Assembly: GCA_000431975.1 (NCBI GenBank)
Contig: HF988554.1
Coordinates: 1-20,930 of the forward strand
Reading direction: 5' to 3'
Length of the DNA: 20,930 nt
Origin: Prevotella sp. CAG:924
GTDB taxonomy: Bacteria > Bacteroidota > Bacteroidia > Bacteroidales > Bacteroidaceae
Part shown: piece after piece, positions 6,004 to 13,675 of the stretch
How positions within the stretch are numbered: position 1 is the first letter of the stretch
Layout of the letters: each line of letters begins with the position of its first letter
The notes under the pieces: generated by a model
Databases searched by the model: none
Told to the model about the DNA's origin: nothing
Seen by the model: the letters and a program-made list of their open reading frames with translations, nothing else
Made by a program: the position numbers and the translations under genes

Positions 6004-7662
6004 CTATGATAATTTCAATAAGTTTCGGGCATTCTCTATGGCGGCCTGCGAGATATCGCTGCCGCTGAGCATCTGGGCGATCTCCCGCACGCGCTCGTCG
6101 GGCGTCAGCTCACGCATCTCGCTGACCGTGCCGGTCTCCGTCTCGCGCTTGCTCACCTTATAATGATGGCTGCCCAGTGCCGCTATCTGCGGCAGGTGGG
6201 TGATCGAGATCACCTGACGGTGTTGGTCGCCCATCTCGCGCATGATCTGTGCCATCTGCTCGGCCACCCGTCCGCTGACACCGGTGTCGATCTCATCGAA
6301 GATGATGGTCGGCAGCTTCACGGCACCGCTGATGAGGGCCTTCAGGGAGAGCATCACACGGGCAATCTCACCACCCGAGGCCACCTGCGAGACAGGCTGC
6401 AGGGGCGAGCTACTGTTGGCGGAGAAGAGGAACGACACCTTGTCGACGCCCGAGGGCGAACAGTCGCGCGTGGTGAAGTCGATCGAGAAACGCACATGGG
6501 GGATGCCGAGCGGCACCAGCCGCTTCTTCATCTCCTCCTCCACCACAACGGCGGCCTTCTTGCGGATGGCCGTCAGCTTTCCGGCTTCGTCAAGGCAGCG
6601 GGCATACGCCTGCTCCATGTTGAGCTTCAACGCTGCCAGACGGTCGTCGCCGCCGTCGATGGCGCTGATCGCGTCCTTCAGACGGTCGCGCTCACCGATC
6701 AGCTCCTCCACAGAAGCGAAATGGAAGCGCTGCTCCAGGGAATAGAGCAGGTCCAGACGGGCGTTCACCCTGTTCAGCTCCTCGGGATCGAAGTCGATGA
6801 GCTCCATGCGGCGCTCCAGCTCATCGGCCATGTCCTTCATCTCGATGTAGGCCGACTCGAGGCGTCCACTCAGCTCCTTCACCTCCGGATAGACGGCGGT
6901 GATCTCCGACACACGGTCGGACGCCAGACGGAGCTGGTCGAGGATGCCGCTCTCCTCCGTGGCGATGGCGCCATTGGCCTCGTAGAGCGCGCTCTTGATC
7001 TCCTCCACGTGAGAGAGGGTCTGCTGCTGCTGTTCCAGGTCGGCCTGCTCGCCTTCCTGCAGCTGTGCCTTCTCCAGCTCGCTATACTGGAACCGGAGAT
7101 ACTCCTCGTTCTCCTTGCTCTGCTCCGTCTGCCTCACGCAGTCCTCGTAAGCCTTCTTAGCCGCCTGATAGGCCTTATAGGCCTTGAGATAGCAGGCGCG
7201 CTGCTCACCGTCGGCGGCGATGATGTCGACCACGCTCAGCTGGAAGTCCTCTTTCTGCAACAGCAGGTTCTGATGCTGCGAGTGGATGTCGACGAGCTGC
7301 TCGCCGAGCTCCCGCATGTCGGTCAAAGGCACCGGCGTGTCGTTGATGAAGGCGCGGCTCTTGCCCGAGGCGTTCACCTCACGGCGCAGGAGGCACTCTC
7401 CGTCATAGTCGATGTCGTGGGCCGTAAAGAAGTCGTTCATTCCATAGCGGGAGATATCGAAGGTAGCCTCTATGATACATTTGGTCGACCCGCTCTTCAC
7501 CTGCTTCGAATCGGCCCGCTGGCCCAGCAGCAGATGAAGCGCACCGAGGATGATGCTCTTTCCCGCACCCGTCTCTCCAGTGATGACGGAGAAGGCGGGA
7601 TAGAAGTCGATATCGAGCTCGTCGATGAGTGTAAAGTTCTTGATATATAGGTGCTTAAGCAT
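6004..7662 (-). CDS. recN: DNA repair protein RecN
   Basis: The 552-residue product is an SMC-like ATPase that acts at DNA double-strand breaks in recombinational repair. Walker A GETGAGKS is at 29-36, a long coiled coil fills the middle (about 150-370), and the ABC signature VASGGEIAR (about 425) and Walker B TIIFDEID (about 450) are near the C terminus, with ITHLPQIAALGSHH after them. Length fits the family. I chose the start at 7662 because MLKHLYIKNFTLID is the conserved RecN N terminus; an upstream start would overlap the previous gene. It begins 7 nt after the DUF4835 gene and ends 3 nt before the TPR gene, so the three form one operon. Confidence 0.96.
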   Translation of the reverse strand: MLKHLYIKNFTLIDELDIDFYPAFSVITGETGAGKSIILGALHLLLGQRADSKQVKSGSTKCIIEATFDISRYGMNDFFTAHDIDYDGECLLRREVNASGKSRAFINDTPVPLTDMRELGEQLVDIHSQHQNLLLQKEDFQLSVVDIIAADGEQRACYLKAYKAYQAAKKAYEDCVRQTEQSKENEEYLRFQYSELEKAQLQEGEQADLEQQQQTLSHVEEIKSALYEANGAIATEESGILDQLRLASDRVSEITAVYPEVKELSGRLESAYIEMKDMADELERRMELIDFDPEELNRVNARLDLLYSLEQRFHFASVEELIGERDRLKDAISAIDGGDDRLAALKLNMEQAYARCLDEAGKLTAIRKKAAVVVEEEMKKRLVPLGIPHVRFSIDFTTRDCSPSGVDKVSFLFSANSSSPLQPVSQVASGGEIARVMLSLKALISGAVKLPTIIFDEIDTGVSGRVAEQMAQIMREMGDQHRQVISITHLPQIAALGSHHYKVSKRETETGTVSEMRELTPDERVREIAQMLSGSDISQAAIENARNLLKLS

Positions 7663-7669
7663 AATTGGT

Positions 7670-8587
7670 TCACTGTTTGATTTTCTCCCACTGATTGTTC
7701 TGCGACGCATTGATGGAGAAGAGGATGTCGTAGACGGTCTCCCGCTCCTTCGGCGTTCCCTTGCCCTTGTAGATGTTCACCAGCTCATCGCGCTTGTAGT
7801 CGGTCCATATCTGTGGCAGCAGGCTCATGGGCCGGTTGTCGTGGGCCTTCTTCAGATCCTCCTCCAAGGCCGTCGTGATGGCAGCACGTCCGAGGTCGGC
7901 GTTCGTCGACATCTCGTCGAGCCCCTTACGATAGTAATCGTATTGCAGCTGACGGAAGGGAGCCATCGCGCCGTCGAGATAGTCGTTGATGATAGCGAAG
8001 CGATTACGGTCGTTGTCGAACGATTTCCATCCGGCGAAGTTCAGGTTCTGCGCATTGTTCACGAGGTTCATGCACTGCTGCAGCACATCCTCTCCCCCGT
8101 TGGGCGAGAAGCTGTCGAGGTCGAGCCCGATAATCAGGTAGGCATAATAAGCCATGAGGGCCGTCAGCTGATTGTCGACGGTCTCCTCGCGGAACTCCAG
8201 CTCGTCGAACTGTGAGAACTCAAAGTTGAAATCTCCATCAGTGTTGTTGTAGAGCGTCGAGGTGTAGGAGGAGTTCCATACGGGCCGGTTGGCCTGGATC
8301 GTGGCCTTGCAGGTGAAGAGGTTGGAGGAGGCATCATATTTCGTCACCTGGATGTTCAGGTTGCATACGATGCGCTCATTCTTCTGAAACTGCAGGTGGG
8401 TCCACTGCCGGTCGTTGAACATCTGCTCCATCTTCTGCTGCAGGCTCTCGAAGACCGCGTTGTCTGTGCTCTGAATCTGATTGTGATTCACGGTCACCTT
8501 CATCTGCAGCTCCTGTGCGCAGGCCGGCAAGCAGAAAAGGCAAGGGCTAAGAAAAGCCAAGAATAGAAATCTGCGAAACATAACCAT
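7670..8587 (-). CDS. DUF4835 family exported protein (PorD-like)
   Basis: The 305-residue product has a signal peptide (hydrophobic core about 6-20) ending in CLPACAQE. This allows signal peptidase I cleavage (ACA-QE) or, less likely, lipidation at the Cys of LPAC. The mature part has the features of DUF4835: QKMEQMFNDRQWT, PVWNSSYTSTLYN, NFEFSQFDELEF, YYAYLIIGLDLDSFSPNGG. From memory, some annotations link DUF4835 to type IX secretion as PorD; nothing else of that system is in this window. The starts at 8587 and 8581 are equally possible. The gene begins 9 nt after the T-run of a strong terminator and no promoter box is visible, so its transcription is unclear. It leads the recN operon. Confidence 0.82.
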   Translation of the reverse strand: MVMFRRFLFLAFLSPCLFCLPACAQELQMKVTVNHNQIQSTDNAVFESLQQKMEQMFNDRQWTHLQFQKNERIVCNLNIQVTKYDASSNLFTCKATIQANRPVWNSSYTSTLYNNTDGDFNFEFSQFDELEFREETVDNQLTALMAYYAYLIIGLDLDSFSPNGGEDVLQQCMNLVNNAQNLNFAGWKSFDNDRNRFAIINDYLDGAMAPFRQLQYDYYRKGLDEMSTNADLGRAAITTALEEDLKKAHDNRPMSLLPQIWTDYKRDELVNIYKGKGTPKERETVYDILFSINASQNNQWEKIKQ

Positions 8588-8595
8588 ACAGGGGG

Positions 8596-8637
8596 AAAAA
8601 CGGGCAGCCTGCAGGGGACGTCCCTGCAGGCACTGCC
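8596..8637 (-). terminator. Intrinsic terminator after the exonuclease gene
   Basis: GCCTGCAGGG (8607-8616) pairs perfectly with CCCTGCAGGC (8622-8631) around 5 nt, with an outer GGCA/TGCC extension. On the minus strand TTTTT follows (8596-8600). It sits right after the exonuclease stop and ends only 9 nt before the DUF4835 start codon. Confidence 0.85.
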
Positions 8638-8639
8638 TT

Positions 8640-9503
8640 TTATAGATTCATATTCATCTTCGCCTCACGGAGCTTGATGCGCATGAGGCACTGTTTCGTG
8701 TTAAGCGTAAAGTCGCTTGACAGAATCCAGTTGAAATAGCCGGGATCGCGGTGCAGCACATCGGTCACTGCCCATCCCTTATACTTGCCGAAGTTGAACA
8801 CCTCATGAAGACGGGGCTTGCCGTCGGCGTCGAGCAAAGGCTGGTTGTCCGGGCCTTTCATCTCCTCCCAGATCATGCGTCCTGCAAAATCGACATTGTC
8901 GTTCTGACGGGAGAAATCGGCCAGCGCCTCCATGTCGTTGGGCAAGGCACGGTCGGGCTCCTCCGCCGTCTCGGGATTGTACTTGTCGAGCTCGCCCATC
9001 AGCACACGGTAGGTGGCCTCCGCATCCTGATCGGCGCGGTGGGCCTGGAAGTCGTCCTCCATCTTGTGTCCGGTGAAGAACTTGTAGGCGGCGGCCAGGT
9101 TGCGGCTCTCCATCTTCTGGAAGATTGTCAGCGCGTCGATGAGATGGCAGCGCGAGAAATCGAAGTCGACACCTGCCCGGAGAAACTCCTCCGCCAGCAT
9201 GGGGATATCAAAACGGTTGGAATTATATCCCGCGAAGTCGCTGCCTGTGAACTGGTCGGCCAGGTGCCTGGACAGCTGCTTGAAGGTCGGCGCGTCCTTC
9301 ACCATCTCGTCGGTGATGCCCGTCAGGCCCTGCACGACGGCAGGGATAGGCTTCTCGGGATTGACGTAAAGGCTCTCGCGCTCTTCCTTCTGATCGGGAT
9401 ATACCTTAACATAAGAGATCTGTATGATACGGTCGTGGACCAAGTCAAGGCCTGTCGTCTCCAGATCGAAGACGACAAGCGGTTTCTTCAAATTAAGTTT
9501 CAT
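8640..9503 (-). CDS. DnaQ-like 3'-5' exonuclease with ExoX-like C-terminal domain
   Basis: The 287-residue product is a DEDDh-family 3'-5' exonuclease. Exo I is FDLETTG (Asp13, Glu15), Exo II is YNSNRFDIPML (Asp99) and Exo III is HRADQD (His155, Asp160): a complete catalytic set. Residues about 215-275 (FNFGKYKGWAVTDVL, DPGYFNWILSSDF) match the small domain found at the C terminus of exonuclease X-like proteins. It could be a proofreading (epsilon-type) or a repair exonuclease. It starts 8 nt after dnaN and is surely cotranscribed with it, which favours a replication role. Confidence 0.93.
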   Translation of the reverse strand: MKLNLKKPLVVFDLETTGLDLVHDRIIQISYVKVYPDQKEERESLYVNPEKPIPAVVQGLTGITDEMVKDAPTFKQLSRHLADQFTGSDFAGYNSNRFDIPMLAEEFLRAGVDFDFSRCHLIDALTIFQKMESRNLAAAYKFFTGHKMEDDFQAHRADQDAEATYRVLMGELDKYNPETAEEPDRALPNDMEALADFSRQNDNVDFAGRMIWEEMKGPDNQPLLDADGKPRLHEVFNFGKYKGWAVTDVLHRDPGYFNWILSSDFTLNTKQCLMRIKLREAKMNMNL

Positions 9504-9511
9504 GATGATGT

Positions 9512-10636
9512 TTAGTCATTCAGCAGCAGCGGCATGATCAGCATGAGGATGTCCTCATTCTCCGGCTGCTCAGTAGGCACGACGATGCCGGCACGCGAAG
9601 GATCGCCCAGCAGGAGCTTCACCTCAGTAGTGTCGTAGCTGTTAAGGATCTCCGTCAGGAAATCGCCTCTGAATCCGATCTGCATCGACTGGCCGTTGTA
9701 GTCGCAGATGATCTGCTCCTCGGCGCTCGTGGCGAAGTCAAGGTCCTCGGACGACAGCTCGAGCTTGCCGGCAGAGAGACGGAAACGGATCAGCTGTGAG
9801 CTCATGCTGGCGAAAGGCAGCACGCGGCGCAGGGCACTCAGCAGGGCCTTGCGGTCGATAGTCAGCTCATTGGAGTTGTTCTGCGGAATGGCGGCATTGT
9901 AGTTGGGGAACGTGCCCTCGATGAGGCGGCAGCGCAACATGCCGTCGGCATAGATAATCTCGGCGGCATGACCGTCCCACTTCACCACGACGTCCCCGCT
10001 GTCCTTGGTCAGCGTGTTCTTCAACAGGGCTGCCGGCTTCTTAGGCAGGATGAACGAGGCGGGCGTCTCGCTCTTCACCGTGTAGTTGAGGCAGCGCACG
10101 AGCTTATGACCGTCGCTGGCTACGAAGGCCAGGCAGTCGGCCTTCAGGTCGAAATAGATACCGTTCATCACAGGACGGATATCATTGTTGTCGGTGGCAA
10201 ACAGCGTGCGACCGATATTGTTGACAAGCACCTCTGCACCGAGCGTGAACTCGTGTACCTCACCGCTGAGCGAGTCGTAATGAGGATACTCGTTGGCATT
10301 CTGCGCCGTGAACTGATAGTGTCCGTTCTGATAGGTGACCGTGATCTCGTTGGTGTCCGTGTCAAGCGTAAAGGTCAGGGGCTGCTCGGGGACCTCCTTC
10401 ACAGCGTCCAGGATCGTACGGTTGGGCACAGCGAAAGAGGCCTCGCCGTCGCACTCGGACAAGGGGATCTCAGACGTCATGACATTCTCGCCGTCAGATG
10501 CGGTGATAGTCATTTTTCCGCCACGGATATCGAACAGGAAACTACCAAGAATAGGCAGGGTGTTCTTGGCATTGATGACTTTAGATAAGGATTGCAACCG
10601 ATTGTTTAGAACGGTGCTTGATAATGTAAATCTCAT
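9512..10636 (-). CDS. dnaN: DNA polymerase III beta subunit (sliding clamp)
   Basis: The 374-residue product is the ring-shaped clamp that tethers DNA polymerase III and repair enzymes to DNA. Family landmarks are present: an N terminus MRFTLSSTVLNNRLQSLSKV, NTLPILGSFLFDI, the central SDGHKLVR, AEEQIICDYNGQSMQIGF, FLTEILNSYDTTEV, and the conserved C-terminal end DILMLIMPLLL. Length is normal. dnaA is not adjacent within the window, unlike the common dnaA-dnaN order. It has its own promoter and diverges from the DUF3127 gene. Confidence 0.98.
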   Translation of the reverse strand: MRFTLSSTVLNNRLQSLSKVINAKNTLPILGSFLFDIRGGKMTITASDGENVMTSEIPLSECDGEASFAVPNRTILDAVKEVPEQPLTFTLDTDTNEITVTYQNGHYQFTAQNANEYPHYDSLSGEVHEFTLGAEVLVNNIGRTLFATDNNDIRPVMNGIYFDLKADCLAFVASDGHKLVRCLNYTVKSETPASFILPKKPAALLKNTLTKDSGDVVVKWDGHAAEIIYADGMLRCRLIEGTFPNYNAAIPQNNSNELTIDRKALLSALRRVLPFASMSSQLIRFRLSAGKLELSSEDLDFATSAEEQIICDYNGQSMQIGFRGDFLTEILNSYDTTEVKLLLGDPSRAGIVVPTEQPENEDILMLIMPLLLND

Positions 10637-10661
10637 GAGATAGAATATTTAGTTCTACCGA

Positions 10662-10695
10662 CAAAGTTACATAAAATAAGGTGATGGGAAACAAA
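10662..10695 (-). promoter_or_regulatory. dnaN promoter
   Basis: The minus strand shows TTTG (10692-10695), 22 nt of spacer, then TAACTTTG (10662-10669), matching the Bacteroidetes -33/-7 pair. It lies 26 nt before the dnaN start codon. Confidence 0.75.
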
Positions 10696-10740
10696 GAAAG
10701 GGTTAAATTTTCTATTTTTCCTTTTTTAATGCCCGTTTTC

Positions 10741-10771
10741 TTGCTATTTAGCGTGAAAATAACTAATTTCG
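10741..10771 (+). promoter_or_regulatory. Probable promoter of the DUF3127 gene
   Basis: TTG (10741-10743), a 20-nt spacer and TAATTTCG (10764-10771), one base away from TAnnTTTG. Spacing is right and it lies 42 nt before the ATG. The match is weaker than for neighbouring promoters. Confidence 0.5.
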
Positions 10772-10813
10772 CATCATATAAAGTAGACATAACAAACAAA
10801 CGACAGTAAAGAT

Positions 10814-11260
10814 ATGGCATTACAAGGAATAGAAGTAGAAGGAGTAATCATCAAGGAGTACCCCGCCAAGGAAGGTGTTTCACAGCGTACAGGTAACGCG
10901 TGGAAGTCACAGGAGTTTGTCATCCAGACAAAGGACCAGTATCCCCGCGCCTGCCTCTTCCGCGTATTCGGCGCCGACAAGCTCGAGCAGTTCAACATCC
11001 ATCAGGGTGACACCGTGCACGTGTGGCTCGACATCAACGCCCGCCCCTGGCAGGACCGCTACTTCAATGACATCAACGCCTTCCGCGTCGACCACATTGA
11101 TCCCAATGCTGTTGGCGGCATGCAGACGGCACAGCCCGGCTCCGCCTTCGGACCCATGCCGCAGGCCACTCCCGTGCAGCCACAGGCACAGCAGCCCATG
11201 GCACAGCAGTCACAGGATCCGCTCGGCACACAGGGCGCAGATGAGGACCTGCCCTTCTAA
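10814..11260 (+). CDS. DUF3127 protein, SSB-like with acidic C-terminal tip
   Basis: The 148-residue product has an N-terminal DUF3127 domain (about 1-98: VEGVIIKEYPAKEGVSQRTG, WKSQEFVIQTKDQYPRACLF, FNIHQGDTVHVWLDINAR), an OB-fold-like barrel resembling single-stranded-DNA-binding proteins. A flexible Gln/Pro/Ala-rich linker (about 103-140) leads to the last residues DEDLPF. That acidic, Pro-Phe-ending tip is the partner-binding signature of bacterial SSB proteins. I infer that it coats or senses single-stranded DNA and recruits repair or replication partners. It diverges from dnaN and has its own terminator. It is not the canonical ssb, which should be elsewhere in the genome. Confidence 0.85.
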   Translation: MALQGIEVEGVIIKEYPAKEGVSQRTGNAWKSQEFVIQTKDQYPRACLFRVFGADKLEQFNIHQGDTVHVWLDINARPWQDRYFNDINAFRVDHIDPNAVGGMQTAQPGSAFGPMPQATPVQPQAQQPMAQQSQDPLGTQGADEDLPF

Positions 11261-11272
11261 ACACAGATAACA

Positions 11273-11306
11273 AATCCCTGCAGGACACGACCTGCAGGGA
11301 TTTTTT
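11273..11306 (+). terminator. Intrinsic terminator of the DUF3127 gene
   Basis: AATCCCTGCAGG (11273-11284) pairs with CCTGCAGGGATT (11291-11302) around a 6-nt loop, followed by a T-run (11301-11306), 12 nt after the stop codon. Confidence 0.93.
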
Positions 11307-11728
11307 GTATCCATCCCCACCGGCCGCAAGACCGAAAGACATCCTATCCTACCCGACTAATCCGAATCCCATGACTCATAGGGAAAGCCAAAGGACGGTG
11401 AAGAAGGCTGCCTGACAAAGACGGCGGACGATACGCATACGGAGCCACCTCTCGTGTCGTGGCCCAACTATCACTTGATTAATACGACCTGAATATAATA
11501 TTTTTACCTGTCATTCCTTATTCAACTCGCCGTATCGGCCTGTCATTTCCCTAGGAGAGATCTCAATAAGCCTAAGCAGTAATGGATTCTCATCGTATAA
11601 TGGGTAACACATAGTATAGCCATATTTTTCTATACATTTAAAGAATGACAATGGCAACATTCTTGTATAATTCAATTACTTGCCATGCCATCTGCGGATT
11701 CCTGACTTATTCCAGGTTTCCCAGGAAT
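11307..11728. other. Intergenic space without a recognised gene
   Basis: This lies between two converging terminators. I see no gene or promoter I would defend. CCTGTCATT occurs twice, 31 bp apart (around 11509 and 11540). A small dyad TATTCC/GGAATA (about 11709-11729) sits just beyond the tmRNA terminator. Confidence 0.5.
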
Positions 11729-11765
11729 AAAAAAACGTCCGATTCCATCTATCAGAATCGGACGT
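11729..11765 (-). terminator. Intrinsic terminator of ssrA
   Basis: ACGTCCGATTC (11735-11745) pairs perfectly with GAATCGGACGT (11755-11765) around 9 nt; on the minus strand a run of T (11729-11735) follows. It begins 16 nt beyond the tmRNA 3' end. Confidence 0.92.
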
Positions 11766-11781
11766 AACGATATAACTATTG

Positions 11782-12179
11782 TGGAGCTGGAGGGATTCGA
11801 ACCCTCGTCCGAACAAGGAAACCATACGCTTTCTACATGCTTATTTCAGCCTTTGGTTTTCGTGCACCGGCAAGACCTGAACCACCAACCGATGCCTTAT
11901 CCTCTAAAATTTCATGAACGCCACGAGGCGGACGTCCACTATCTCCGAAGAAACTGCACCGCTAAACCCACTTGATTCGGAAAAAGATCATTGGAGCGAT
12001 GTCCCGTCGCATCACCTTGTGACGCGATTAAGCCGGTAACCTACTATACTTCAGTTAGGCAGCGAGAGCGTAATTCTTTTCGCCAATTAAATTGTTGATC
12101 ACTCAGATTATGGAGCTAGCCATCGAGGCTCCGCATGCTTACGTACCATCTCGGCTTGCCGTCAAATCCAGTCAACCCC
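11782..12179 (-). ncRNA. ssrA: Transfer-messenger RNA (tmRNA)
   Basis: This about 398-nt RNA rescues stalled ribosomes by acting first as alanyl-tRNA and then as mRNA for a degradation tag. The 5' end GGGGTTGACTGGATTTGACG pairs with the 3' acceptor strand CAGCTCC (two G-U pairs). The T arm is GAGGG-TTCGAAT-CCCTC. The tag frame at 12055-12084 reads GEKNYALAA-stop, giving (A)GEKNYALAA, close to the Bacteroidales GENNYALAA-type tags. CCA is not encoded after the discriminator A at 11782. It is one-piece, not circularly permuted. It has its own promoter and terminator. Confidence 0.97.
12055..12084 (-). other. tmRNA tag-peptide reading frame
   Basis: Nine codons, GGC GAA AAG AAT TAC GCT, then CTC GCT GCC, followed by TAA, encode GEKNYALAA. 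The ALAA end is the usual ClpXP/ClpAP recognition tail. Confidence 0.93.
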
Positions 12180-12201
12180 AATGGTAGTCTTTCTAAAAGT
12201 G

Positions 12202-12233
12202 CAAATATACGACATCAGCCGGTATTGCGCAAA
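12202..12233 (-). promoter_or_regulatory. ssrA promoter
   Basis: On the minus strand, TTTG (12230-12233), a 20-nt spacer and TATATTTG (12202-12209) form a full Bacteroidetes consensus, 22 nt before the tmRNA 5' end. Confidence 0.85.
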
Positions 12234-12452
12234 CATCTGACGGGATATTTATGTTTTATTCACACATCCATCCTGAGCCATCCCATACCGACAGGCCATG
12301 ATCAAGCCATCAAGGACATTTCATTACCTGCTCGGACAGCCTTCGGGCACTCCCTCGTCAAGGCAGATAGATCTCACCACGGGAAGGCGAATGACACGCC
12401 CGCATCCATTCACCTCCACTGACCACATTTCGGCAAGTACCGCAAGAAGCCG
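12234..12452. other. Intergenic space between ssrA promoter and dfx terminator
   Basis: I see no supportable gene; the overlapping short frames lack recognisable content and part of one runs into the tmRNA. Confidence 0.45.
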
Positions 12453-12487
12453 AAAAGAGGCCGCACCGCACAGGCGACGCGACCTCT
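12453..12487 (-). terminator. Probable terminator of the desulfoferrodoxin gene
   Basis: AGAGG (12456-12460) pairs with CCTCT (12483-12487) and CGC (12462-12464) with GCG (12479-12481), with one mismatch between. On the minus strand TTTT follows (12453-12456). It lies 20 nt past the stop. Confidence 0.55.
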
Positions 12488-12507
12488 CTATTTGAACGGG
12501 CTCTACC

Positions 12508-12885
12508 TTATTTCGAGCGCCACTGTCCATGCAGATTGCAATATTCGCGGGCATAGACCTCCGTCGCATCCGTCATGAATACTGCCTCCGGCTTATCGCC
12601 CGGCTTCAGATAACGGCGCTGTACCTTATCACCCTCAACCAGTTCGATCCATTCAATATAATGTTTCTCCAGCATCGGATGCTCTACCTCGCCGACCTTT
12701 ACACGATATCCGCCTTCGATCTTCTCGATCACGGGCACATGCTTCTCGGTCGCTGCGTCTACGCTATTCTCCTCCAACAAGGTCATCGGCTGACCACAGC
12801 ATACCAGTTGGCCCGGCGCAGCATGCAATACCTCTACAATGTTACCACACACTGCACAACGATAAACTTCCATTCGTTTTGTCAT
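12508..12885 (-). CDS. dfx: Desulfoferrodoxin (two-iron superoxide reductase)
   Basis: The 125-residue product reduces superoxide to hydrogen peroxide without making oxygen, a typical defence in anaerobes. It acts in the cytoplasm and takes electrons from rubredoxin-like donors. The N-terminal desulforedoxin-like centre has Cys10, Cys13, Cys29 and Cys30. The catalytic iron ligands are all present: His49 (EKHVP), His69 (EHPM), His75 (KHYIEW), Cys116 and His119 (EYCNLHG), with Glu47 and Lys48 beside the active site. Residue numbers coincide with Desulfovibrio desulfoferrodoxin. The start at 12885 gives the usual MxKRMEVYRC beginning. It is a single-gene unit between tmRNA and tRNA-Pro. Confidence 0.97.
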   Translation of the reverse strand: MTKRMEVYRCAVCGNIVEVLHAAPGQLVCCGQPMTLLEENSVDAATEKHVPVIEKIEGGYRVKVGEVEHPMLEKHYIEWIELVEGDKVQRRYLKPGDKPEAVFMTDATEVYAREYCNLHGQWRSK

Positions 12886-13291
12886 AATCTCTTCCTTTCT
12901 TTTTAGGTTTCCTTAAATTCGCAATATATAAAAAATAGATTGTCCTCCGTTTGACTCCGATAGAGAATTCGCCTACTGTGAACGAGCAACCCTATCGAAC
13001 AATGTCATAGCCATACATCGCAAAAATACAAATAAATTCTGAAAAGGCAAGCCCTACCGATATTTTTTTTGATATCCATACCTCCAACGGTCCCACACCG
13101 GTCTGACACTGATCTTTCCGGATATCGTCATGGCAATGACGGCAAACGACATAGAAGGACAACCACTCATAAACTCTTCCGTTACTCACAAGAACCGTCA
13201 TCTTCGCCAATAGCCGCTGAAACGAATAATAAGGGCAAGCAGATACAGGCCGGCCATTGAACTTTATGATAGCATTAGGAAAGTATAAAAC
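12886..13291. other. Intergenic leader and spacer upstream of dfx
   Basis: No gene is supported. It contains the probable dfx promoter (13021-13050), which implies a leader of about 130 nt, and a small perfect hairpin CGTCAT-ggca-ATGACG near 13126. A weaker TATATTGC on the minus strand near 12925 could be a second start. Confidence 0.45.
13021..13050 (-). promoter_or_regulatory. Probable dfx promoter
   Basis: On the minus strand, TTG (13048-13050), a 19-nt spacer and TATTTTTG (13021-13028) fit the Bacteroidetes consensus. It lies 136 nt before the dfx start, so the leader would be long. Confidence 0.6.
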
Positions 13292-13325
13292 AAAAAAGAG
13301 GATGTACACATGGATACATCCTCTT
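13292..13325 (-). terminator. Intrinsic terminator of tRNA-Pro
   Basis: AAGAGGATGTA (13296-13306) pairs perfectly with TACATCCTCTT (13315-13325) around 8 nt; the minus strand continues into a T-run (13292-13297). It begins 8 nt after the tRNA 3' end. Confidence 0.92.
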
Positions 13326-13333
13326 GTGAAGAG

Positions 13334-13407
13334 TCGGGATGACAGGATTCGAACCTGCGACCACCTGGTCCCAAACCAGGAGCGCTACCGGGCTGCGCTA
13401 CATCCCG
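13334..13407 (-). tRNA. tRNA-Pro (anticodon TGG)
   Basis: The 74-nt cloverleaf has acceptor CGGGATG/CATCCCG, a D arm with GCGCAG...AGCGC, anticodon stem CCTGG/CCAGG with loop TTTGGGA (anticodon at 13371-13373), and T arm GCAGG-TTCGAAT-CCTGT. The discriminator is A (13334) and CCA is not encoded. TGG can read most proline codons by wobble. Confidence 0.97.
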
Positions 13408-13456
13408 CTGACCTCTTCATCAGCCTCAGAACAGGCTTGTTGTCGAAATCGTGTGC

Positions 13457-13488
13457 AAATTTACAGCTTTTCTTTCATACGGCCAAAT
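13457..13488 (-). promoter_or_regulatory. tRNA-Pro promoter
   Basis: On the minus strand, TTTG (13485-13488), a 20-nt spacer and TAAATTTG (13457-13464) give a full consensus, about 50 nt before the tRNA. Confidence 0.82.
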
Positions 13489-13610
13489 TTTTTCTGCCAA
13501 TATTTTTATAATATCCAACAACATTTCTTCTACGCCCCCTAAAATCAGGGCATGACCTCACATTTTCCGGACTGTCTGAAGCCGTCCCATACATTATATT
13601 AAACCTATTT

Positions 13611-13642
13611 TTTGGTCAGATGACGTTTTTTAGGTATATTTG
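13611..13642 (+). promoter_or_regulatory. mutS2 promoter
   Basis: TTTG (13611-13614), a 20-nt spacer and TATATTTG (13635-13642) match the full Bacteroidetes consensus, 33 nt before the ATG. Confidence 0.85.
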
Positions 13643-13675
13643 CACGTTAAAAACAGGTAAAGAAACAAAGGGAAA

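Noticed and set aside
6163..7650. A 495-residue open frame opposite recN
   Set aside because: It is a shadow frame produced by the GC-rich codon use of recN; it has a leucine/histidine-rich composition and no recognisable domain.
11781..11975. Open frame beginning MELEGFEPSS on the plus strand
   Set aside because: It is the antisense reading of the tmRNA 3' half (T arm and acceptor), a common false protein.
13257..13542. Open frames containing DRIRTCDH or MTGFEPATTW on the plus strand
   Set aside because: They are antisense readings through tRNA-Pro and have no protein support.
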